A stretch of DNA of 64,000 bases from Candidatus Palauibacter polyketidifaciens. GTDB taxonomy: Bacteria; Gemmatimonadota; Gemmatimonadetes; Palauibacterales; Palauibacteraceae. The translations under genes were made by a program, and so were the position numbers. The first letter of the stretch is position 1, and the number at the start of each line of letters is the position of its first letter. Under the pieces are notes generated by a model. The model was not told the origin of the DNA. It ran no database searches and saw nothing but the letters and a program-made list of their open reading frames with translations. The stretch covers positions 1 through 64,000 of the forward strand of contig NZ_CANPVO010000021.1 of assembly GCF_947581785.1 (NCBI RefSeq), read 5' to 3'. Below, one piece after another: positions 1 through 7,730 of the stretch.

Positions 1-115
1 CGGGCAGGTGGTCCGCGCCACGCCGGACCGGATCCGTTCGCGGGCCGCGACGACGTCTGAGTTGCTGAGCATGGATTCTAGACCCAGTGACGGTAACGGG
101 GTTCCGCGACGGGCG

Positions 116-1168
116 TCAGGATGCGAGGTGCCGAAGCTGGTCGATGGCGCCGGCCGTGTCGAGATGGGTCAGGTCGATTGCGTGTCCGTCGTCACTGCCC
201 TCCTCGATCCACCGGCCGACCATCGCGCTGGGCACGGATTCACGCGGCGAGAGCACGGTGGGCGCCCGCAACTCCGCCACTCGCACGGCGTAGCAGGCGT
301 TTTCGACGGCCTCTTCCCACGCGTCCTCGACCCACGCCACCCGGCGCCGCCGCAGCACCTGCCCGTGCGCAACCGGCTGGAGCACGCGGTGCGCCTCGTC
401 GAGCCCGGGGAGTACGATGAGCCAGGAGTGCGGTTCCGCTTCCGGCTCCAGCAGGAACCGAAGCTCCTCGAGTTCCTCGATCCAGTCGAGGCGAAGTTGC
501 GCCGCCGCGGCCCGCTCGAACTCCAATCCTTCGGAGGCGGCGTCGCGCGCCTCCGTGAAGCGGTCCATGAGTTCCCAGGCGTAGTCCGGGTCGGCGAGCA
601 GGCGCCCGGCCGCTTCCGCCTGCCGCCGATAGGCGTTGAGTCCCACGCGGCGCGCGCAGGGCGCGGTGCAGAGGTCCATGTCGAACTGCATGCAGGGGCT
701 CCGCGCGGTGTCCGGCTGCACGGATTCGGCGCAACTCCGCAGCCGGAAGATCTTCTCCACGAGGCGACGGATGCGCTCGGGCAAGCGGCGACTCCAGAAG
801 GGGCCGACGTACCGGGCCTCGGCCCGGCGCGGCCGGCGCACCACGCGCAGCCGCGGGAAAGGTTCGTTCCGGCGCAGTTCCAGATACCAGCCGGCGTCGC
901 GCCGCTTCAGCGCCTTGTTGTAGGGCGGACGCTGGCCGAGGATTCGCTCCGCCTCCACGAGTCGCGCCTCGAGGTCGCTCCCGGTCGGGTGTGCCTCGAC
1001 GCCGCGGGCGATCCGCAACATCTCCGCCAGACGCTCGTTCGATGGCCCGCCGGAGTAGAAGTAGCCCCGCACGCGCCGCCGCAGGTTCACGCTCTTCCCC
1101 ACGTAGAGGGGATGCCCGTGTGCATCCACGAAGACATAAACGCCCGGGGTCGCGGGAAGATCGGGCAC
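116..1168 (-). CDS. UvrC-like stand-alone GIY-YIG nuclease (Cho-like)
   Basis: The predicted protein of about 350 residues looks like the N-terminal half of UvrC, the 3'-incising part of the nucleotide excision repair nuclease. Seen in the sequence: a GIY-YIG nuclease core at the N-terminus (GVYVF near residue 9, YVGKS near 23, conserved Glu near 68), then a four-cysteine cluster (C146, C159, C167, C171) spaced as in UvrC, then a UVR-like helix pair around residues 200-232. The RNase H-like 5' nuclease and HhH domains of full UvrC are absent, so it resembles Cho-type enzymes. The last 120 residues are less recognisable. The start is uncertain: GTG at 1168 is the first ordinary in-frame start, but it has no Shine-Dalgarno. 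A perfect AGGAGG (1206-1211) sits 7 nt before an in-frame ATC at 1198, so the protein may begin there. It is divergent from gmd. Confidence 0.8.
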   Translation of the reverse strand: MPDLPATPGVYVFVDAHGHPLYVGKSVNLRRRVRGYFYSGGPSNERLAEMLRIARGVEAHPTGSDLEARLVEAERILGQRPPYNKALKRRDAGWYLELRRNEPFPRLRVVRRPRRAEARYVGPFWSRRLPERIRRLVEKIFRLRSCAESVQPDTARSPCMQFDMDLCTAPCARRVGLNAYRRQAEAAGRLLADPDYAWELMDRFTEARDAASEGLEFERAAAAQLRLDWIEELEELRFLLEPEAEPHSWLIVLPGLDEAHRVLQPVAHGQVLRRRRVAWVEDAWEEAVENACYAVRVAELRAPTVLSPRESVPSAMVGRWIEEGSDDGHAIDLTHLDTAGAIDQLRHLAS

Positions 1169-1329
1169 CCATTCCGGAACCGGCGTCGCGCGCGGGATCG
1201 CGATCCCTCCTCTGTCTTCGGCCTTCGGTCTCCGGCGGTCCTGCCGCCCGCGGGAGGGGGAATGTCGGATTACGGGTTGTCTTCGGTCAAGCGGCGGCGC
1301 GGCGCTGGCCTCGCGCGCGCGGCGCCCGT

Positions 1330-1358
1330 TTGGCCGCGGCGCGCCGGCCGCGCATATT
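1330..1358 (+). promoter_or_regulatory. Candidate promoter of gmd (leaderless type)
   Basis: A -35-like TTGGCC (1330-1335) is followed after 17 nt by CATATT (1353-1358), which ends 8 nt before the gmd ATG. No Shine-Dalgarno lies between, so transcription would begin at or next to the start codon. The hexamers are only moderate matches. The same geometry occurs at lptF, recF and glpK. Confidence 0.4.
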
Positions 1359-1366
1359 CGGCCGCC

Positions 1367-2344
1367 ATGATCGCGCTCATCACCGGCATCACCGGACAGG
1401 ATGGCTCCTACCTTGCCGAGTTCCTGCTCGACCAGGGGTACGAGGTGCACGGCGTGGTGCGCCGTTCCTCCGTGGAGAAGTACGACCGCATCTCGCACCT
1501 CCGGGATCGGGTCACGCTCCACCAGGCGGACCTCCTCGACCAGTTGTCGCTCATTCGCGTCCTCGAGCGCGTAGGCCCGCGGGAGGTGTACAACCTCGCC
1601 GCGCAGTCCTTCGTCCCCACTTCCTGGGACCAGCCGCTGCTGACGGGTGAGTTCACGGCGCTGGGCGTCACGCGCATGCTCGAGGCGATCCGCGCGGTCG
1701 ACCACGCGATCCGCTTCTACCAGGCCTCCTCCTCGGAGATGTTCGGGAAGGTGCGGGAGACGCCGCAGAACGAGGACACGCCCTTCTACCCGCGGAGCCC
1801 GTACGGCGTCGCGAAGGTGTACGGCCACTTCATCACGGTGAACTACCGGGAGAGCTACGACCTGTTCGCGGCGAGCGGGATCCTCTTCAACCACGAGAGT
1901 CCCCGGCGGGGCCGGGAGTTCGTCACGCGCAAGGTGAGCTGGGAGGTCGCCCGCATCCACCACGGGCTCGTCGACCGTCTGTCGATCGGGAACCTCAAGG
2001 CGGAGCGCGACTGGGGCTTCGCGGGCGACTACGTCGAAGCGATGTGGCTCATGCTTCAGGCGGAGACGCCCGAGGACTACGTGATCGGGACCGGCGCGAC
2101 GCATTCAGTGCAGCGGCTGATCGAGATCGCCTTCGATGAGGTCGGACGCGACTGGCGCGAGCACGTCGAGCAGGATCCCGCGCTCCTGCGGCCAGCCGAG
2201 GTCGAACGGCTGTGCGCCGACCCCTCGAAGGCGAAGCGGCAACTCGGCTGGGAGCCCCGCATGTCGTTCGAGGAGTTGATCCGCCTCATGGTGCGAACGG
2301 ACGTCGAGCGGCTCGCCACCGCGGCGCCGCCGGGCCCTTCCTAG
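1367..2344 (+). CDS. gmd: GDP-mannose 4,6-dehydratase
   Basis: This enzyme converts GDP-D-mannose to GDP-4-keto-6-deoxy-D-mannose, the precursor of GDP-fucose, rhamnose and perosamine for surface glycans. It is an extended short-chain dehydrogenase of 325 residues, slightly shorter than the usual 340-370. Visible motifs are the NADP-binding GITGQDG at residues 7-13, the SSSEMFG active-site loop at 121-127 and the catalytic Y146-x3-K150 pair, followed by the family-typical NHESPRRG at 175-182. The ATG at 1367 is chosen because the motif begins directly after it; the open frame runs far upstream only because it is antisense to the GIY-YIG gene. No second fucose or rhamnose synthesis gene lies beside it, so the final sugar is unknown. 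Confidence 0.95.
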   Translation: MIALITGITGQDGSYLAEFLLDQGYEVHGVVRRSSVEKYDRISHLRDRVTLHQADLLDQLSLIRVLERVGPREVYNLAAQSFVPTSWDQPLLTGEFTALGVTRMLEAIRAVDHAIRFYQASSSEMFGKVRETPQNEDTPFYPRSPYGVAKVYGHFITVNYRESYDLFAASGILFNHESPRRGREFVTRKVSWEVARIHHGLVDRLSIGNLKAERDWGFAGDYVEAMWLMLQAETPEDYVIGTGATHSVQRLIEIAFDEVGRDWREHVEQDPALLRPAEVERLCADPSKAKRQLGWEPRMSFEELIRLMVRTDVERLATAAPPGPS

Positions 2345-2362
2345 CGTCGCGTCGAGGCTGCG

Positions 2363-3439
2363 CTACGTCCGGAGTTTCGCGAAGAGCAGGAGTCCGGCGC
2401 CGAGGAAGATGATGTTGGGCAGCCAGGCCGCCGCCGTCGGCGACAGCGCCCCTCCGGCGCCCATCGCTTCCGCGATGCGGATCAGGGTCAGGAAGAGGAT
2501 CGTCGTGCCGAGCGCGATCCCGACCGAGGTCGGCGCGCCGCCCCGCTTGTTGCTGTGCGCAAGCGGCATCCCGAACACGGCGATCACGAGACAGGCGAAC
2601 GGAAAGGCGATGCGCTGCGCGCGAGAAGTTCTCAGCCCGTTCGTCGTGCCCCCGGACCGTTCGACGGATTCGATGAGGCGCCCCAGTTCCTGAAAGCGCA
2701 TCTCGTCCGGCTCCTTGGGTCTGGCCTGAAGCTCCTCGGGCGTCTCATCCAGCTGCCGCACGTACAACTCGCCGAACTCGTAGGCGGTTTCCTCTTCCGG
2801 GCCGCGGAACTCCCGCATCCACCCCTGCAGGAGCACCCAGCGCGAGGACACCGAGTCGTACTGCGCCGTGTTGGCCGTGATGTGTATGGTGGGGAAGTCG
2901 GGTTCCGATCCCCTCCGCTCGATCTGCACGTTGTCCATCCGGCCCTCGCGCGTGTCGAGCAGCCGGGCCTTGTACACGAGGCCGTCGTCTCCCCGGTAGA
3001 CGAAAGAGTTCCGGATCGTCTGGCTGCGGGCCTCTTCCTGCTCGAGGATTTCGGCCGATTTCCGGGTCGTCACGGCGACGAGCTCCGTGAGACCGAGCGC
3101 GACGAAACTGAGCAGCGTGGCGCCGCAGAGAATCGGTAAGACGAGCCGATAGAAGGAAACGCCGCCGGCCTTGGCGGCCGCGACCTCGAAGTTCCGGGAC
3201 ATGGAGGCCACCGCGAACACGGACCCGAGCAGGGCGGCGATCGGAAAGCCGAGCAGCGAATGGTACGGGAACTCGTACACGTAGTGGAGGATGATGTGAC
3301 CCCAGGTGGACCCCTGGTCGAGAAAGCGGTCGATGTTGTCGGCGACATCGATGACGATGAAAAGGAAGGGCACACCGAGCGCGCAGGCCGCGAAGATCCG
3401 CAGGAACTGGGAAAGGACGTACCGGTCGAGCAGTTTCAC
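2363..3439 (-). CDS. lptG: LptF/LptG-family permease (LptG-like)
   Basis: Second gene of an lptF-lptG pair. It encodes an inner-membrane permease subunit of the LptB2FG ABC transporter, which extracts lipopolysaccharide from the inner membrane and passes it to the LptC/A bridge. The protein has 358 residues, normal for the family. It has three hydrophobic helices in the first 120 residues, a soluble periplasmic beta-jellyroll region at about 125-260, and three more helices in the last 90 residues. It starts 4 nt after the upstream permease gene, so the two are co-translated. The cytoplasmic ATPase LptB is not in this window. Which of the pair is F and which is G is assigned from the usual gene order rather than from diagnostic residues. 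Confidence 0.88.
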   Translation of the reverse strand: MKLLDRYVLSQFLRIFAACALGVPFLFIVIDVADNIDRFLDQGSTWGHIILHYVYEFPYHSLLGFPIAALLGSVFAVASMSRNFEVAAAKAGGVSFYRLVLPILCGATLLSFVALGLTELVAVTTRKSAEILEQEEARSQTIRNSFVYRGDDGLVYKARLLDTREGRMDNVQIERRGSEPDFPTIHITANTAQYDSVSSRWVLLQGWMREFRGPEEETAYEFGELYVRQLDETPEELQARPKEPDEMRFQELGRLIESVERSGGTTNGLRTSRAQRIAFPFACLVIAVFGMPLAHSNKRGGAPTSVGIALGTTILFLTLIRIAEAMGAGGALSPTAAAWLPNIIFLGAGLLLFAKLRT

Positions 3440-3443
3440 GGCG

Positions 3444-4973
3444 TCAGCGCATCACTTTGGTCGAGCGGGCCAGGGCCACGAGCCCGGCGCCGCCGAACAG
3501 AACGTTCGGGGCCCACATGGCCCAAAGCGGCGAGATCCAGAGGCGGTCGGCGAGTCGCTCACCCCCGATGAGCGACACGTAGTACGCCCCGAAGATGCCC
3601 AGGCTGACGCCGACGACGAGCGCGATGCCCCCGCGTGGGAACCGGACGGCGATCGGGGCCCCGAGGAGGACGAAGACGATGCACGCGGCAGGGATCGTCC
3701 CCTTCTTGTGAATCTCGACCCAGTACTGGTTGATCCGGCGAAGGCCCGTGACTTCGCGCTCCGCATAGGACTGGAACTGGGTCGCCGCATCGAATGCGGA
3801 GTAAAAGCGGCGGGCTGCGCTCTCGGCGACCTGTGTCGTGGAATCCGGCGCGGCCGCTTCTCCGCTCGGGGGGTACGGGGATTCCTGCGCTTCCGGCTCG
3901 ATCTCGCCGGGCGCGCGCGTCTCCCGTGTCCGGGGAAGGCCGTCTCGCCGGTCCGCGAGATCGACGTCCCGGCCGCGTTCCGGGTCGGGGATCTCCTCCC
4001 TCCAGTCGACGATCTCGCTCTCCGGGGGACGGGTGCGGCCCGCCAGCCGGTCCCCGGTCCCCGACGTCGGCGCGTCCGCGAGAGGCTGCTCGAAGTCCAG
4101 CAGCATGCGGGTGATCGCCTGCGCGTACACGAGGCTCTCCGAACGCGCCGCGTCCGCCATCTGCGCACCGAGATCCGCCTCCGCGCGCATGTCCGCGATG
4201 TTCATCTCGCGATCGCCGCGTATGGCGGCGGTATCGCGCTCGAGGCCGTTCGCCACATCCGGGATCTTGAGCAGCATCTGCTCGAAGGCGATGCGACGGA
4301 AGGCGTGCGGGCGCTCGTTCATGCGCACCTGGACGACGCCGTCCTCGAGGTCGAAGTAGAGGTCTTCCCCCTCCTCGGAGAAGCCCATCCTCCCGCGGGT
4401 CGCGTAGATGGAGCGGCTCTCCTGGCCGTTCCGCTCATCATAGATCGCGACATCGTGGACGACGCTCTCTTCCCGGTCGATCATGCCCGGGTGTACGTAG
4501 ACATAGGACGGGAGCACTTCGTTGATCGTATGTTCCCGAAGGTTGAAAGTCGGCGTCTTGCGGCCGATCCCGCGGAGCAGCACCTGCAGGTGATGATTCG
4601 ACTGCGGCAGGATCGTGTTGTTGAACCAGGTCATCCCGCCGGCCAGAATGACGGCACAGACGAGGAGCGGGGCCATCACACGCGACAGGGGGATGCCGCT
4701 CGCCTTGATGGCGGTGATCTCGAAGTCGCCCTCCATCCGGCTGAAGACGTACAGGACCGCGATGAGCACGGCCATCGGGAGCGTCTGGGCAAGGATGAAG
4801 GGGATCGAGTAGATGAAAACCTCGGCGATCACGGTCCAATCGAGGTCCTTGCCGATGAGCCGCTCGAAGCGCTTGCTCACCTGATCGAGGAGGAGCAGCA
4901 CCGTGGTGCCGATGACGGCGAAGATGAACGGCCCGGCGTGACGGCGCAGGATGTAGCGGGTGAGAGTTCGCAT
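3444..4973 (-). CDS. lptF: LptF/LptG-family permease with a long periplasmic insert (LptF-like)
   Basis: First gene of the pair and the other membrane subunit of the LPS exporter. The ATG at 4973 gives 509 residues, whereas LptF is usually 350-400. The extra length is a Pro/Asp/Glu/Arg-rich, low-complexity stretch at roughly residues 280-395, between the periplasmic jellyroll and the C-terminal membrane helices. The membrane helices at both ends look normal. The start is supported by the hydrophobic N-terminus and by a promoter-like element ending 7 nt before the ATG. The open frame continues upstream to 5222, but that part overlaps the divergent glycosyltransferase gene and shows no membrane-protein character. 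Confidence 0.88.
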   Translation of the reverse strand: MRTLTRYILRRHAGPFIFAVIGTTVLLLLDQVSKRFERLIGKDLDWTVIAEVFIYSIPFILAQTLPMAVLIAVLYVFSRMEGDFEITAIKASGIPLSRVMAPLLVCAVILAGGMTWFNNTILPQSNHHLQVLLRGIGRKTPTFNLREHTINEVLPSYVYVHPGMIDREESVVHDVAIYDERNGQESRSIYATRGRMGFSEEGEDLYFDLEDGVVQVRMNERPHAFRRIAFEQMLLKIPDVANGLERDTAAIRGDREMNIADMRAEADLGAQMADAARSESLVYAQAITRMLLDFEQPLADAPTSGTGDRLAGRTRPPESEIVDWREEIPDPERGRDVDLADRRDGLPRTRETRAPGEIEPEAQESPYPPSGEAAAPDSTTQVAESAARRFYSAFDAATQFQSYAEREVTGLRRINQYWVEIHKKGTIPAACIVFVLLGAPIAVRFPRGGIALVVGVSLGIFGAYYVSLIGGERLADRLWISPLWAMWAPNVLFGGAGLVALARSTKVMR

Positions 4974-4980
4974 CGCCCCG

Positions 4981-5009
4981 AGATTACTGTGTTTTCGGGC
5001 CGTTGTCAG
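4981..5009 (-). promoter_or_regulatory. Promoter of lptF-lptG (leaderless type)
   Basis: On the minus strand, CTGACA (5009-5004) and TAATCT (4986-4981) are separated by exactly 17 nt, a good match to a housekeeping promoter. The -10 box ends 7 nt before the lptF ATG, so the transcript should start at the A of the start codon or within one or two bases. No Shine-Dalgarno is present. Confidence 0.6.
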
Positions 5010-5079
5010 CCCGGGTGGGTCTTTCCGGGGCCGCTTCCGCCCCGCGGTTTCGTCACGTTCCGCCAACTTCTGTACCAGG

Positions 5080-6141
5080 ATGCGCGCCGATAGATCCCCC
5101 CGCGGGGCGGACGCTCCGCCGCGCCGGGTCGCCATCGTGCTCATGAGCGCGGTGGGAAGCACCGTCCAGGGGATGCCCATCGTCGCGTCCCTCCGGCGGG
5201 CCTGGCCCGGCGCCCAACTCACGTGGGTGCTGCAGCCTGGCCCGGCGACGCTGATGGCCGGCCGGCCGGACGTCGACCGGACCCTTCTCTTCCACCGACG
5301 GTTCGGGGCCCGCGCCTATTCCCGCTTTCGGCGCGAGGTGGCGGGGGAGGTGTTCGATCTCGTCATCTGCCTGCAGCCGAACTTCAAGGGAGGGATGGTC
5401 ACGCGTCTCCTGCGCGCTCCGGAGCGCCTCGGCCACGATCGGGCACGCGCCCGCGACCTCAGCTGGCTGGCCACGAACCGCCGCATCCCTCGGGCTCCCG
5501 TGGCCCACATTCAGGACGAACTGTTCGAGTTCCTCGATCATCTCGGCGTTCCGCGCCGCCTGGAGTGGTGTTTTCATTTCACGGAGGAGGAACGGCGGAT
5601 GTCGGCGCGGTGGAGAGAGGAGTTCTCGCGCACGGTGCTGGCGATCGTGCCGCGGAGTTCCAACGCCCGGCGAAACTGGACCCTCGAGGGGACGGCGCGG
5701 GTAATCGACGTGGCGGCCGGCGATCTGGGCCTTCAGCCCGTCCTCCTGGGAGGAGACTCCGAGGAGGAACTGCGGGATGCCCGCCGCCTCGAGGAGCTGT
5801 GCGGGGTTCCGCCGCGCGTCGCGCTGGGAGGGACGCTGCGGGAGTTGGCGGGCCGGCTCTCCGCGAGCGACCTCGTGCTGGCGCCGGACACGGGCCCTCT
5901 GCACATGGCGGTGGCGCTGGGGACGCCGACCATCGGACTGTACGGGTACACGGATCCCGCGCGCAGCGGTCCCTACGGCCGGTTCACGGATCTCACGGTG
6001 GACCGGTTTCGCGGCTCCGCCTGCTCCGATGGTGGGCGAGCGCCGTCCCGGGCCACTCGGCCGGGGCGCATGTCGAGAATCCGCGCCGAGGACGTCGTGC
6101 TGAAGCTGGAGCGGGCCATCCGCTCATATCTGAAAAGCTGA
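5080..6141 (+). CDS. Glycosyltransferase family 9 (heptosyltransferase-like)
   Basis: Predicted cytoplasmic, membrane-associated sugar transferase of the ADP-heptose:LPS heptosyltransferase family, which builds the LPS inner core. The 353-residue protein shows a GT-B fold pattern. An N-terminal Rossmann half begins with the strand VAIVLMSAVGSTV, close to the family's usual start. The C-terminal half contains the family-typical APDTGPLHMAVALGTPTIGLYG segment. The ATG at 5080 is the first plausible start; an internal ATG at 5142 is possible. It opens a tight same-strand run with porX (10-nt gap), an ABC exporter and a lipid A-type acyltransferase, which supports an LPS role. The exact sugar donor cannot be read from the sequence. 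Confidence 0.87.
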   Translation: MRADRSPRGADAPPRRVAIVLMSAVGSTVQGMPIVASLRRAWPGAQLTWVLQPGPATLMAGRPDVDRTLLFHRRFGARAYSRFRREVAGEVFDLVICLQPNFKGGMVTRLLRAPERLGHDRARARDLSWLATNRRIPRAPVAHIQDELFEFLDHLGVPRRLEWCFHFTEEERRMSARWREEFSRTVLAIVPRSSNARRNWTLEGTARVIDVAAGDLGLQPVLLGGDSEEELRDARRLEELCGVPPRVALGGTLRELAGRLSASDLVLAPDTGPLHMAVALGTPTIGLYGYTDPARSGPYGRFTDLTVDRFRGSACSDGGRAPSRATRPGRMSRIRAEDVVLKLERAIRSYLKS

Positions 6142-6151
6142 AAGGCCGCAT

Positions 6152-7726
6152 ATGACCGAAGGGACGAAGACCGTGGCGGGCCGGATCCTCTGGGTGGACG
6201 ACGAAGTCGACCTGCTGCGTCCGCATCTCATGCTGCTGCGGTCCTCGGGATATCACGTCGATGCCGTGATGAACGGCCAGGACGCGATGGAGCTCCTCAC
6301 GGCGGCTTCCTACGACCTCGTGCTGCTGGATGAGCGGATGCCGGGGCTACGCGGGATCGAGGTTCTCGACCGCATCCGGAGTTCCGCCCCGCGGCTCCCC
6401 GTGGTGATGGTCACGAAGAGCGAAGAAGAATCGACCATGCACGAGGCGATCGGACGGCGGGCGGACGACTACATCGTCAAACCGACGAGTCCCCGGCAGG
6501 TGCTCTCGGTCGTGACCCGTCTCCTCGCCGGCCCGGCCCTGCGCCACGAACACATCACGCGCGATTTCTCGCGCCGCTTCGGCGAGTTGCGGGAGCGGGT
6601 CTCCACCGCGACGTCGTGGCGGGATTGGGCCGACCTCTACTCGGAGCTCGTCGACTGGGACCTGAGGCTGGAGGAGGCCGGCGAGTCGGGCCTGCGCGAG
6701 ATCCTCAAGGGGCTGCACACCGAGCTGAGCCGGGGGTTCTGCGACCTCGTGGCGGACCGGTACGGGGAGTGGGTGCACGAGGGCGGCGAGCGGGGGCCGA
6801 CTCTCTCGGTGGATGTGCTGCCCCGCTTCTTTCGACCGATCCTCGACGAGGACCCGGCGGCGCTGCTCGTCGTGATGGACTGCATGAGGCTGGACCAGTG
6901 GCGGGCCGTCCTCCCCATCGTCAGCGAACACTTCGAGATCGAAGAGGCGCTCTACGCGGGCCTCCTGCCGACGGCGACCCCGTTCGCGCGCAACGCGATC
7001 TTCGGAGGCATCTTCGCGGACGAACTCGCCGAGCGCCGTCCGGATTGGTGGGAGAGGGGCAGCGAGATCGGCTACAACTCGTTCGAGGACGAGCTCTTCG
7101 AGCGGCAGATCCACGAACTGACCGCGTCGCGGATCCCCGTGCACTACGAGAAGATCTTCTCGGCCCAGGAGAGCGAGCCCATGCTGGCGCGGCTCGGCGG
7201 CTACCTGTCCTCCCCCTCGGCCACGGCGCTCGTGTTCGGGTTCGTGGACATGCTCACGCATGGGAGGGCGCGGTCGCGCCTGATCTGGGAGATGGCGCAG
7301 GACACCAGCGCGCTGCGCTCGCTCACCGTGACCTGGTTCGAGCGTTCGCCGGCGCTGAAGGCGCTGCGGTTGGCTGCGCAACGGGGTGTGCGGGTCCTCC
7401 TGACGACGGACCACGGTTCGATCCACTGCAAGCGGCCGGCCACGATCTACGCCGGACGCGATGCGTCGACGAGCCTGCGCTACAAGATCGGCGACGACAT
7501 GAAGGTCGAGAATCCGGCCGCGGTCATGTCGACTTCGGACGCGGACGAATGGCGCCTGCCTCCCGGCGGGATGAAACAGACCTTCGCCCTCTGTCGCGAG
7601 GACTATTTCTTCGTCTATCCGACGAGGCTCCGGGAATACCAGAACCGGTACCGGGACAGCTTCCTGCACGGCGGCGTAAGCCCCGACGAGATGGTGCTTC
7701 CGGCCGCGCTGCTCACGCCGCGGTGA
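6152..7726 (+). CDS. porX: PorX-type response regulator with PglZ domain
   Basis: Two-domain signalling protein of 524 residues. The N-terminal receiver domain has the acidic pair D16/D17, phospho-acceptor D60, T88 and K110. After an alpha-helical linker comes a PglZ/alkaline phosphatase-superfamily domain with D243, the conserved T274-A-T276 and D420-H421 plus H425, placed where PorX proteins bind zinc. PorX in Bacteroidota works with the sensor PorY and sigma factor SigP to control type IX secretion, and its effector domain has been reported to act on (oligo)nucleotides. Here the gene sits between a GT9 gene and an msbA-like exporter, 10 nt and 4 nt away. That places it in an LPS assembly operon rather than beside secretion genes. 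No PorY or Por/Gld secretion gene is visible in the window. Confidence 0.9.
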   Translation: MTEGTKTVAGRILWVDDEVDLLRPHLMLLRSSGYHVDAVMNGQDAMELLTAASYDLVLLDERMPGLRGIEVLDRIRSSAPRLPVVMVTKSEEESTMHEAIGRRADDYIVKPTSPRQVLSVVTRLLAGPALRHEHITRDFSRRFGELRERVSTATSWRDWADLYSELVDWDLRLEEAGESGLREILKGLHTELSRGFCDLVADRYGEWVHEGGERGPTLSVDVLPRFFRPILDEDPAALLVVMDCMRLDQWRAVLPIVSEHFEIEEALYAGLLPTATPFARNAIFGGIFADELAERRPDWWERGSEIGYNSFEDELFERQIHELTASRIPVHYEKIFSAQESEPMLARLGGYLSSPSATALVFGFVDMLTHGRARSRLIWEMAQDTSALRSLTVTWFERSPALKALRLAAQRGVRVLLTTDHGSIHCKRPATIYAGRDASTSLRYKIGDDMKVENPAAVMSTSDADEWRLPPGGMKQTFALCREDYFFVYPTRLREYQNRYRDSFLHGGVSPDEMVLPAALLTPR

Positions 7727-7730
7727 TTCG

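Noticed and set aside
1-115. Possible end of a gene entering from the left edge
   Set aside because: All three plus frames are short and show no family motif, and the minus strand carries only sequence after the GIY-YIG stop.
8-1366. Long open frame upstream of and in phase with gmd
   Set aside because: It is antisense to the GIY-YIG gene and has no protein-like character before the GITGQDG motif; gmd starts at 1367.
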